Below are positions 1 through 5,544 of a stretch of DNA of 7,798 nucleotides, in pieces. The notes under the pieces were generated by a model. It made no database searches, was not told the origin of the DNA, and saw only the letters and a program-made list of their open reading frames with translations. The stretch lies in the NCBI GenBank assembly GCA_934589325.1, contig CAKTNU010000081.1:1-7798 (forward strand), written 5' to 3'. The position numbers and the translations under genes were made by a program. The number at the start of each line of letters is the position of its first letter. Positions within the stretch are counted from its first letter, which is position 1. Origin of the DNA: an uncultured Oscillospiraceae bacterium (GTDB lineage: Bacteria; Bacillota_A; Clostridia; Oscillospirales; Oscillospiraceae).

Positions 1-620
1 GGAATAACACCGCGGACGCATGACACAGGGTATATATTAGAACTGCGTCCAACGACGGTACCCGGATTTAGAACACTGTTGCAGCCAACCTCGACATTGT
101 CGCCGAGTATTGCACCGAACTTTTTGCGCCCGGTCTCAATAGGTGCATCCGGGACATGGACGGTCACAAGCGTCTTATCGCTCTTGACGTTGCTGGTTAT
201 CGAGCCTGCGCCCATATGCGCTTTATAGCCAAGGACAGAATCTCCGACATAATTATAATGCGGCACCTGAACGTTATCGAACAGCACAACATTTTTCAGC
301 TCCGTAGAATTACCGACAACGGCATTTTTGCCGACTATCGCGCTGCCGCGGATGAATGCGCAGTGGCGAACCTCCGCGCCGTGATCAATGATGCACGGTG
401 CGCCTATATATGCAGATTTAAAAACCTTGGCGTCCTTTGCTATCCACACTCCGTCCTCCGGATGGTCGTACTCCTCCGGATCAAGCGTCTCACCCAGCTC
501 AAGGATGAAGCTCTTGATGCCGTCCAGCGCCTCCCACGGATATGTCTTGCCTTCAAACAGCTTTGCGGCTATGGTTCTGTCAAGATCAAGCAGCTCTTTT
601 ATTTCAACGGAATTTTTCAT
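1..620 (-). CDS. Left-handed beta-helix acyltransferase-like protein, GlmU C-terminal-like (3' end outside window)
   Basis: The first 206 codons of a gene that runs off the left edge. After an N-terminal stretch of about 55 residues come hexapeptide-type repeats (for example I-G-A-P-C-I at 72-77, V-G-K-N-A-V at 97-102), the mark of a left-handed beta-helix. Residues 119-144 (V-P-H-Y-N-Y-V-G-D-S ... G-A-G-S-I-T-S-N) resemble the GlmU acetyltransferase core (G-H-L-T-Y-L-G-D-A ... G-A-G-T-I-T-C-N); His121 aligns with the catalytic His of GlmU (His363 in E. coli). The GlmU pyrophosphorylase domain is absent: the protein starts close to the helix. The start ATG (620-618) is one base past the glmM stop, so the two are translationally linked. 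Inference: it acetylates GlcN-1-P or a related sugar phosphate, or is a nucleotidyl-sugar-type paralogue often annotated as a UDP-GlcNAc pyrophosphorylase. The fold is confident; the substrate is not. Confidence 0.85.
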   Translation of the reverse strand, partial: MKNSVEIKELLDLDRTIAAKLFEGKTYPWEALDGIKSFILELGETLDPEEYDHPEDGVWIAKDAKVFKSAYIGAPCIIDHGAEVRHCAFIRGSAIVGKNAVVGNSTELKNVVLFDNVQVPHYNYVGDSVLGYKAHMGAGSITSNVKSDKTLVTVHVPDAPIETGRKKFGAILGDNVEVGCNSVLNPGTVVGRSSNIYPVSCVRGVI

Positions 621-621
621 G

Positions 622-1971
622 TCATTTCACCCGTATCAGCTTTCCGCATTTGTGCATTGCATCGATTATATAATCGACCTTCTCCTCGCACAGTTCATCA
701 CTTGTGGCCTCTACCATAACTCTGAGCAGAGGCTCAGTCCCGCTCTTGCGCAGAACGACGCGTCCATTTTCACCAAGCTCCGCCTCGACCTGCTTTACGG
801 CGGCCTTGACTTCCTCGCAGTTCAGCGTCTCGTCCTTATCGGTCACAACAACATTTTTAAGCTTCTGCGGGTACATTTTCATGCCGCTTGCAAGCACGGA
901 AAGCGGCTGCTTGGTCTCGCACATTGCCTCCATTATCTTGATTGCCGTGAGAATACCGTCGCCGGTATTGGCAAGGCGGCCGAAAATTATATGGCCGGAC
1001 TGCTCTCCGCCGATCAGATGCCCGTTCTGGCGCATATTTTCGGCAACATATTTATCGCCGACAGCAGTCTTTTCGTAGCCGATGCCGAGCGCATCAAGTG
1101 CCTTGTACAAGCCCATGTTGGACATGATGGTAGTAACGACCTTGGAATTGCCGAAGGTGCCGCGCTCCTGCATATACTTAGCACAGACATAAAGAATATG
1201 GTCGCCGTTGACGACATTCCCCTTTTCGTCGACCGCGAGGCAGCGATCTGCATCACCGTCAAACGCAAAGCCTACATCGAGGCCGTTGTCAAGCACATAC
1301 TTCTGAAGGTGCTCGATATGCGTTGAGCCGCAGTCAACGTTGATATTCAAGCCGTCAGGATGATTGTTTATCACGAAGGTATCGGCTCCGAGCGCATCGA
1401 ACACGCTCTTTGCCATCATCCATGTACTGCCGTTTGCGCAGTCGAGGCCAACCTTTTTGCCCTTATAGGAACGGGTAGCCAAAGAAATGAGGTACCCAAT
1501 ATAGCGGTTGCGGCCGGCTGCATAATCCACTGTGCGGCCAATGGCGTCAAGCGTAGCATACGGCAGCTCCTCACCGCCGTCAAGATACGCCTCAATAGCG
1601 TCAAGGACGGTGTCGTCCATCTTTTCGCCCTCGCTGTTGAGGAGCTTTATGCCGTTGTCGTGGTAAGGATTATGACTCGCGGATATCATAATGCCGCAGT
1701 CAAAATCATCCGCCCGGGCGACGTAGGACACGCTCGGGGTAGTAGTTACATGCAGAAGATACGCATCCGCGCCCGAGGCCGTAAGCCCTGCACAGAGCGC
1801 CGACTCGAACATATAGCTCGACCGACGTGTGTCCTTGCCGATAACGACCTTTGCCTTGTGAGCCTTTCCGTAGAACCAACCGAGATAGCGGCCTATTTTA
1901 AACGCGTGCTCAACGGTCAGATCCTTATTGGCTTCCCCGCGGAAGCCGTCCGTTCCGAAGTATTTACCCAT
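622..1971 (-). CDS. glmM: Phosphoglucosamine mutase GlmM
   Basis: GlmM converts glucosamine-6-phosphate to glucosamine-1-phosphate in the cytoplasm, on the route to UDP-GlcNAc and peptidoglycan. The 449 residues match the usual family length of about 445-450. All alpha-phosphohexomutase signatures are present: start G-T-D-G-F-R-G at 6-12; phosphoserine loop S-A-S-H-N-P at 97-102 with catalytic Ser99; metal loop D-G-D-A-D-R at 238-243; sugar-binding G-G-E-Q-S-G-H at 321-327; phosphate-binding R-K-S-G-T-E-P at 408-414. The ATG at 1971 is chosen because the family begins M-G-K-Y-F-G-T-D-G and a GGAGG lies 7 bases upstream. A longer frame to 2016 would add 15 unrelated residues overlapping the upstream gene. 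It lies 16 bases after the NagB-family gene and 1 base before the beta-helix gene, in one apparent operon. GlmM enzymes are activated by phosphorylation of the loop serine. Confidence 0.97.
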   Translation of the reverse strand: MGKYFGTDGFRGEANKDLTVEHAFKIGRYLGWFYGKAHKAKVVIGKDTRRSSYMFESALCAGLTASGADAYLLHVTTTPSVSYVARADDFDCGIMISASHNPYHDNGIKLLNSEGEKMDDTVLDAIEAYLDGGEELPYATLDAIGRTVDYAAGRNRYIGYLISLATRSYKGKKVGLDCANGSTWMMAKSVFDALGADTFVINNHPDGLNINVDCGSTHIEHLQKYVLDNGLDVGFAFDGDADRCLAVDEKGNVVNGDHILYVCAKYMQERGTFGNSKVVTTIMSNMGLYKALDALGIGYEKTAVGDKYVAENMRQNGHLIGGEQSGHIIFGRLANTGDGILTAIKIMEAMCETKQPLSVLASGMKMYPQKLKNVVVTDKDETLNCEEVKAAVKQVEAELGENGRVVLRKSGTEPLLRVMVEATSDELCEEKVDYIIDAMHKCGKLIRVK

Positions 1972-1978
1972 GTTTTTT

Positions 1979-1983
1979 CCTCC
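1979..1983 (-). promoter_or_regulatory. Ribosome binding site of glmM
   Basis: GGAGG on the minus strand, 7 bases before the ATG at 1971, inside the 16-base gap after the NagB-family stop codon. It fixes the glmM start over an in-frame upstream start at 2016. Confidence 0.85.
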
Positions 1984-1987
1984 ATTG

Positions 1988-2692
1988 TCAGAGCTTGGAG
2001 GCCGCAGCCGTGTCAAGATACACGGTGACCTCCAGCGGTATCTGTAAAAACGATGCCGGTAGGTACGTCATTGTCTTGCCATACACCATTTGATAAACGG
2101 CTGCGGATTTCTCCTCGCCGTATGCAAGCAAAATTATATTCCTGGCTTCGGTTATGGTCTTGAGTCCCATAGTTATGCCGTATTCCGGGACATTTTCGAC
2201 GCCGCCAAAGCATTCGGCCTTGCTGCGCTTTGTACGGTCAGTCAGCTTCTGGATGTGCGTAAAGCTATAAAACGGAGTGGCAGGCTCATTGAAGCCTATA
2301 TGCACATTTTCGCCGAGACCGAGGACTGCAATGTCAAGCCCACCACAGGCAGCTATCTCCTCGTCGTAATGCTCAAAGTTCTCCCGGCTCAGGAAATGGC
2401 AGTTCTCCGGCTTCACATCAATGTTTCTTATCAGGCAGCTCTCAAGCATATTGCGGCAATTCTCCGGGTGATCATACGGAAGATCCGCATACTCAGTAAG
2501 CGCAAATATCCTTGTCTCCGCAAAGCTGAGTTCTCCCCTGCTGCACATCGCAGACAGCTCCGCATAAAGTCCTTTTGTACTTTCCCCGGCGGCAAGTGCC
2601 AGAACAGAATCAGGCTTTTTTCTGATAAGCTCCGCTGCCTGTTGTGCTGCTTTTTTATCTGCCGCTTCTTTTTCAAGAGTTATTATCTTCAT
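1988..2692 (-). CDS. NagB-family (glucosamine-6-phosphate deaminase/isomerase superfamily) protein with altered active site
   Basis: A 234-residue cytosolic protein that aligns along most of NagB (E. coli NagB is 266 residues). Support comes from A-L-A-A-G-E-S-T-K-G-L-Y at 32-43 (NagB phosphate loop region), T-E-Y-A-D-L-P at 66-72 (NagB D-E-Y-V-G-L-P), G-L-G-E-N-V-H-I-G-F-N-E-P at 125-137 (NagB G-V-G-N-D-G-H-I-A-F-N-E-P) and V-P-E-Y-G-I-T-M-G at 168-176. His131, Glu136 and Lys195 match E. coli His143, Glu148 and Lys208. However, catalytic Asp72 is Thr66, Asp141 is Asn129, and phosphate/ligand residues Arg158 and Arg172 align with His146 and Glu160. The C-terminal helix region is also short. 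Ordinary GlcN-6-P deamination is therefore doubtful. The ATG at 2692 is chosen for its AGGAGG 8 bases upstream. It is first in the operon with glmM and the beta-helix gene, which suggests an amino-sugar ligand, sensing or regulatory role. An annotation pipeline would probably call it nagB. Confidence 0.88.
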   Translation of the reverse strand: MKIITLEKEAADKKAAQQAAELIRKKPDSVLALAAGESTKGLYAELSAMCSRGELSFAETRIFALTEYADLPYDHPENCRNMLESCLIRNIDVKPENCHFLSRENFEHYDEEIAACGGLDIAVLGLGENVHIGFNEPATPFYSFTHIQKLTDRTKRSKAECFGGVENVPEYGITMGLKTITEARNIILLAYGEEKSAAVYQMVYGKTMTYLPASFLQIPLEVTVYLDTAAASKL

Positions 2693-2766
2693 TTTTCTGT
2701 CCTCCTGACGGATTTTCAGAATCTTTGCATCAAAAACGGGAAAGCTATTGTCCGAGGTGTGATCAT
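2693..2766. other. Short divergent intergenic region, promoters not resolved
   Basis: These 74 bases separate the minus-strand amino-sugar operon from the plus-strand DUF421 gene, so promoters for both should lie here or inside the flanking genes. On the plus strand the best pair is TTGCAT (2725-2730) and TATTGT (2746-2751), with a poor 15-base spacer. On the minus strand only a CGGACA-like -35 is seen, without a matching -10. I do not call a promoter for either. The ribosome binding sites of both genes (2701-2706 minus, 2754-2759 plus) are clear. Confidence 0.5.
2701..2706 (-). promoter_or_regulatory. Ribosome binding site of the NagB-family gene
   Basis: A perfect AGGAGG on the minus strand, 8 bases before the ATG at 2692. 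It decides the start against an in-frame upstream start at 2773, which would extend into the neighbouring divergent gene. Confidence 0.88.
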
Positions 2767-3468
2767 ATGGCAATAGTTCTGACCCGCACGCTGATAATAT
2801 ATTTTTCTCTTCTTATAACGATGCGGCTGCTCGGCAAACGCCAGCTCGGAGAAATGGAGCTGTCGGAATTTGTACTCGCGGCACTCATCGCCGATCTCGC
2901 GGCGCATCCGCTTCAGGATATCGGCATTCCCCTGATAAACGGTCTTGTTCCGATACTGACGCTGTTTTGCTGCGAAATGCTCATTGCCGGGGCTACGCTG
3001 AAAAGCATAAAGCTGCGCAGCCTGCTGTTCGGCAGGCCAAGCGTGCTTATTCTGCGCGGCAAGATCGTCCAGACCGAGCTGCGCAAAAACCGATTCTCGT
3101 TGGATGAGCTTATGCAGGAGCTGCGTAATCAGGGCATGCTCGATATCAGCAAAATAGAATACGGCATCCTTGAGACAGACGGGCGGCTGAACGTTATACC
3201 TTATGCGTCAGCATCGCCTGTCACGCCGTCAATGCTCGGGATTGAAACAGATATAAACTCATATCCGGCGATAATCATAAACGACGGACGCGTCATGGAA
3301 ACGAATCTGCGCCATCTGGGGCGAGATATGACGTGGCTGTCAAAGCAGCTGCACGAACGCGGTGCTGAAGCTCCGTCCGATGTTTTTCTTATGACGCTTA
3401 GCAAGAGCGGCCAAATATACTACGCTGCGAAGGACTATGGCCGGGAGGGTCGAAAAAATGAAGCGTGA
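2767..3468 (+). CDS. DUF421 (YetF-type) membrane protein
   Basis: A 233-residue protein of the DUF421/YetF family. Hydrophobic segments at about 3-19, 34-47 and 54-75 form an N-terminal membrane part. The conserved family block L-G-K-R-Q-L-G-E-M-E-L-S-E-F follows the first helix (22-35). The soluble part contains the typical L-R-K-N-R-F-S-L-D-E-L-M-Q-E-L-R and D-I-S-K-I-E-Y-G-I-L-E blocks (about 105-136). The ATG at 2767 follows GAGGTG (2754-2759) with 7 bases between; an upstream start at 2644 would add unrelated residues overlapping the divergent gene. The 3' end overlaps the DUF4363 gene by 11 bases, so they are an operon. The molecular function is not established. DUF421 is part of 2Duf, a protein of the mobile spoVA operon of bacilli linked to spore heat resistance, and B. 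subtilis YetF is a spore-related membrane protein. A spore or envelope role here is inference. Confidence 0.92.
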   Translation: MAIVLTRTLIIYFSLLITMRLLGKRQLGEMELSEFVLAALIADLAAHPLQDIGIPLINGLVPILTLFCCEMLIAGATLKSIKLRSLLFGRPSVLILRGKIVQTELRKNRFSLDELMQELRNQGMLDISKIEYGILETDGRLNVIPYASASPVTPSMLGIETDINSYPAIIINDGRVMETNLRHLGRDMTWLSKQLHERGAEAPSDVFLMTLSKSGQIYYAAKDYGREGRKNEA

Positions 3469-3838
3469 GCTTGCCGCGGGACTTCTGCTTCTGGCGCTGA
3501 TCGGCGGTGCTGTATACAACATCTTTTATGTGACCCGTCTGGTGGAGGATATAAGCAGCGGACTGTATTCCTCACAGGACGCACTTGAACACGGTGACGG
3601 CGATGCAGCCATACAAGATGCTGAGAAAGCGCTGAAAAGGTGGCTCGGCGCAGAGCAGTATACGCACATTTTTGTGCGTCATTCGGAGATAGACGCCACG
3701 ACCGATGCCTTCTACGACCTGCTCCAAGCCTTATCCGCCGGTGAGTACGACGGTATAGATAAGGCTTATTCAAAGCTGCTGTATCATCTGAGCAGCATCG
3801 CCACCATGGAACAGATAAGCCTCGGCAGCATTATGTGA
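3458..3838 (+). CDS. DUF4363-family small membrane-anchored protein
   Basis: A 126-residue protein with a basic N-terminus (M-K-R-E) and one hydrophobic segment at about 6-25, which looks like a signal anchor. A mostly helical, acidic and alanine-rich domain follows, probably outside the membrane. It fits DUF4363 in length, in the single N-terminal anchor and in lying directly after a DUF421 gene, a recurrent pair in Clostridia. The function is unknown. The ATG at 3458 follows GGGAGG (3443-3448) at 9 bases; an in-frame ATG at 3437 would add M-A-G-R-V-E-K and lacks such a site. The start lies inside the DUF421 gene (11-base overlap), implying translational coupling. The stop TGA abuts the nrdR stop on the other strand with no spacer. 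Confidence 0.85.
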   Translation: MKRELAAGLLLLALIGGAVYNIFYVTRLVEDISSGLYSSQDALEHGDGDAAIQDAEKALKRWLGAEQYTHIFVRHSEIDATTDAFYDLLQALSAGEYDGIDKAYSKLLYHLSSIATMEQISLGSIM

Positions 3839-4294
3839 TCATTTGTCCGTCAGCAGCTTGCTGAGCTCCTCCATAAATGTGTTGATATCCTTAAAGCTGC
3901 GGTAGACCGATGCAAAGCGGACATACGCCACTTCATCGACCTCCTTGAGCCTGGACATGACCATTTCGCCGATATCAACGGTGCTTATCTCGCGTTCAAG
4001 CGCGCTCTGAAGCTCCTGTTCTATATCGTCCGCTATACTCTCAAGCTGTGACAGCGTCACAGGGCGCTTCTCACAGGCGCGCACCATGCCGTTTATGAGC
4101 TTCACCTTGTCGAAGGACTGCCGGCTGCCGTCCCTCTTGACCACGACCAGCGGCAGACGCTCTATTATCTCGTAAGTAGTAAAGCGCTTCTGGCAGGCCA
4201 GACACTCGCGGCGGCGGCGTATGGTAGCCCCCTCCTCGGCAGGACGGGAATCAATTACCTTGCTCTCGGTGTAACCGCAAAACGGACATTTCAT
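3839..4294 (-). CDS. nrdR: Transcriptional repressor NrdR
   Basis: NrdR senses (d)ATP and represses ribonucleotide reductase genes by binding paired NrdR boxes. The 151 residues match the family length. An N-terminal zinc ribbon carries Cys3, Cys6, Cys31 and Cys34 (start M-K-C-P-F-C-G, then R-R-R-R-E-C-L-A-C), with the conserved arginine patch at 26-29 before the second Cys pair. An ATP-cone domain follows at about 49-139 ([13 protein letters not shown] through V-Y-R-S-F-K-D-I). GGGGAG (4303-4308) lies 8 bases before the ATG. No ribonucleotide reductase gene is visible, so NrdR acts on genes elsewhere; I see no NrdR box at its own promoter. It converges on the DUF4363 gene with zero spacing and lies downstream of the AlkZ-like gene on the same strand, but has its own promoter. 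Confidence 0.98.
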   Translation of the reverse strand: MKCPFCGYTESKVIDSRPAEEGATIRRRRECLACQKRFTTYEIIERLPLVVVKRDGSRQSFDKVKLINGMVRACEKRPVTLSQLESIADDIEQELQSALEREISTVDIGEMVMSRLKEVDEVAYVRFASVYRSFKDINTFMEELSKLLTDK

Positions 4295-4327
4295 ATCTCT
4301 GTCTCCCCTGTTTTATTAAATCAAGTA

Positions 4328-4357
4328 ATTATAGCACAGCGCGGTATAGATTGCCAT
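4328..4357 (-). promoter_or_regulatory. Sigma-A-type promoter of nrdR
   Basis: On the minus strand a perfect TATAAT (4333 to 4328) is preceded by TG one base upstream (extended -10, TGCTATAAT). With an 18-base spacer there is ATGGCA (4357 to 4352, four of six matches to TTGACA). Transcription would start near 4321, giving a short leader before the GGGGAG site and ATG at 4294. It lies in the 83-base gap between the AlkZ-like gene and nrdR, so nrdR need not depend on readthrough. Confidence 0.7.
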
Positions 4358-4377
4358 AAATTTTTTCTTTGACAAAG

Positions 4378-5403
4378 TCATGCAAAGACCACTTTGTTCA
4401 TATCCGACCACTGCACATGCGCTGCGTCAGATATGACACGTCTGTCATGTTCCGGCAACGCTGCAAACATCGATATCGTCAGCGTTTTTCCCTTCCGCGA
4501 CCATTTTCCGCATACGGTGCCATCAAATAGAACTGCCGGGCTCACCATCCCCGCAAGGCTGAATATTCCGCGCAGATGCTCCTGCGGCAGATACAGACTG
4601 CTGTGCTTTTCATAGCCGAGCATGAGCGGGTCAAAGCCGCCGAGAAACAGGCACTTTGGGATATCGGAGAGCTCAATGCACTTATCTTCTATGTAATAAT
4701 AGCTCCTGCCTTCAAGCTCGGTCGTTTTTGGATCAAGTTCCGTAAGGCAGGACTTTATTTTTGCCTGCGGCACCCCGAAAAAATACGCTGCATCGCGCAA
4801 TGTCGCCGGGCCATAGTGCGCGAAATAGCGCCTCGTTAATTCAAGCCATGCCGCGCTCTCCGGCATCGGCGTGAACTCCGGGCAGAGCTTATACGCAGGC
4901 TCCCGCTGCACTCGGCCGCATATCTTTCCTGACTCGCAAAGTGCACGGATCGTCCCTCCCCATGAGTTGAACACGCTTGCCGCCTCTCCTTCGGTCATGC
5001 CAAGCCCGAAGCAGCAATTTTTCAGTGCATCACGAGTATCGGCACCGGCAGATATCATGGCAAGGATGCTGTCTGCAAAATACCGTTTTCTCTCCGCACT
5101 GATATTCTCATCTACGCCGAGCATATCACATTCGCGCAGATAGTGCGTTCTGCCTTCGTGCAGGAAAAGCGGCAGGTCCGAAACGGCGAATATATGCATC
5201 GTACCGCGCAGGGTCCAGCTCTTTGCGGCGACGGTGTCAAGTGCTTCCGTCCTTCCATCGCTGCGTATGCTGAGCGAATGTTCCGCATAGCTCTGCATCT
5301 GTGCCTGTATTCCGCACATATCACGCAGCACCGTAAGTCCGTCTGTCCTGTCGGTCAAATGCTGCCCGGCAAGCTGGCGCAGCTTTATTTCCTCAAGTGT
5401 CAT
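4378..5403 (-). CDS. Winged-helix DNA glycosylase-like protein (HTH_42; AlkZ/YcaQ superfamily)
   Basis: A 341-residue protein of the winged helix DNA-binding (HTH_42, DUF1006-type) superfamily. Characterised members are AlkZ of Streptomyces, which unhooks azinomycin interstrand crosslinks, and E. coli YcaQ/AlkX, which removes bulky alkyl and crosslink adducts. Family features: G-I-Q-A-Q at 31-35, giving the Q-x-Q catalytic motif of AlkZ-type enzymes (YcaQ has Q-x-D); W-T-L-R-G-T-M-H at 63-70; G-G-F-D-P-L-M-L-G-Y at 255-264; a C-terminal G-K-W (299-301) strand region. The start is uncertain: ATG at 5403 fits the family N-terminus but has only a weak upstream AAGG; ATG at 5427 and TTG at 5454 are in frame without better sites. 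It is divergent from a Y-family polymerase, which supports a DNA-damage role. Activity is inferred from family and motif; some HTH_42 members remain uncharacterised. Confidence 0.85.
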   Translation of the reverse strand: MTLEEIKLRQLAGQHLTDRTDGLTVLRDMCGIQAQMQSYAEHSLSIRSDGRTEALDTVAAKSWTLRGTMHIFAVSDLPLFLHEGRTHYLRECDMLGVDENISAERKRYFADSILAMISAGADTRDALKNCCFGLGMTEGEAASVFNSWGGTIRALCESGKICGRVQREPAYKLCPEFTPMPESAAWLELTRRYFAHYGPATLRDAAYFFGVPQAKIKSCLTELDPKTTELEGRSYYYIEDKCIELSDIPKCLFLGGFDPLMLGYEKHSSLYLPQEHLRGIFSLAGMVSPAVLFDGTVCGKWSRKGKTLTISMFAALPEHDRRVISDAAHVQWSDMNKVVFA

Positions 5404-5464
5404 GCTCTCACTGCCTTTCAAAGACATTTTATCGCACAGCTTAAAAAATAGCAATATATCCAGA

Positions 5465-5489
5465 AGATAAATTTTGCTTGATTTTATCT
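5465..5489. repeat. Inverted repeat over the -35 region
   Basis: AGATAAA (5465-5471) and TTTATCT (5483-5489) are 7-base perfect inverted arms separated by 11 bases. They enclose most of the -35 element TTGATT (5478-5483). This could be an operator half-site pair, though AT-rich sequence makes chance repeats common. Confidence 0.4.
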
Positions 5490-5506
5490 CTATAAGATAT
5501 TATAAT
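5478..5506 (+). promoter_or_regulatory. Sigma-A promoter of the Y-family polymerase operon
   Basis: TTGATT (5478-5483, four of six matches) and a perfect TATAAT (5501-5506) with the ideal 17-base spacer. The expected start is near 5513, about 32 bases before the ATG at 5545, with AGAGGAG (5528-5534) between. The -10 lies within the palindrome ATTATAAT (5499-5506). Confidence 0.8.
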
Positions 5507-5521
5507 GAGATTAGATATCTT
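5494..5521. repeat. Inverted repeat flanking the -10 element
   Basis: AAGATAT (5494-5500) and ATATCTT (5515-5521) are 7-base inverted arms 14 bases apart, bracketing the -10 and the predicted start site. The right arm is part of the palindrome AGATATCT (5513-5520). The arm sequence resembles the upstream repeat AGATAAA, suggesting repeated binding of one regulator. Confidence 0.4.
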
Positions 5522-5544
5522 TTTGAGAGAGGAGTCCGGCTGAA

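Larger units (their letters stand above)
5404..5544. other. Divergent regulatory region between AlkZ-like and translesion polymerase genes
   Basis: This AT-rich 141-base gap holds the plus-strand promoter, two AGATA-type inverted repeats and a palindromic -10, each listed separately. No LexA box of the GAAC-N4-GTTC type is visible. For the minus-strand gene the only candidates are the reverse reading of the palindromic -10 (TATAAT at 5504 to 5499, weak -35) and a TATATT at 5458 to 5453 without a good -35. Confidence 0.6.

Noticed and set aside
388..1326. A 312-codon plus-strand open frame antisense to glmM and the beta-helix gene
   Set aside because: It crosses two well-supported minus-strand genes, has no recognisable domain, and is a product of codon bias in the opposite strand.
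2725..2751. TTGCAT-N15-TATTGT as the promoter of the DUF421 gene
   Set aside because: The spacer is too short and both hexamers are weak.
4295..4377. NrdR box for autoregulation upstream of nrdR
   Set aside because: No pair of sequences resembling the acaCwAtATaTwGtgt consensus is present.
4366..4400. Possible terminator hairpin after the AlkZ-like gene (ACAAAGT and ACTTTGT arms on the minus strand)
   Set aside because: The stem is 7 AT-rich pairs with a 12-base loop spanning the stop codon, and an A-run rather than a T-run follows on the minus strand, so it does not look like an intrinsic terminator.
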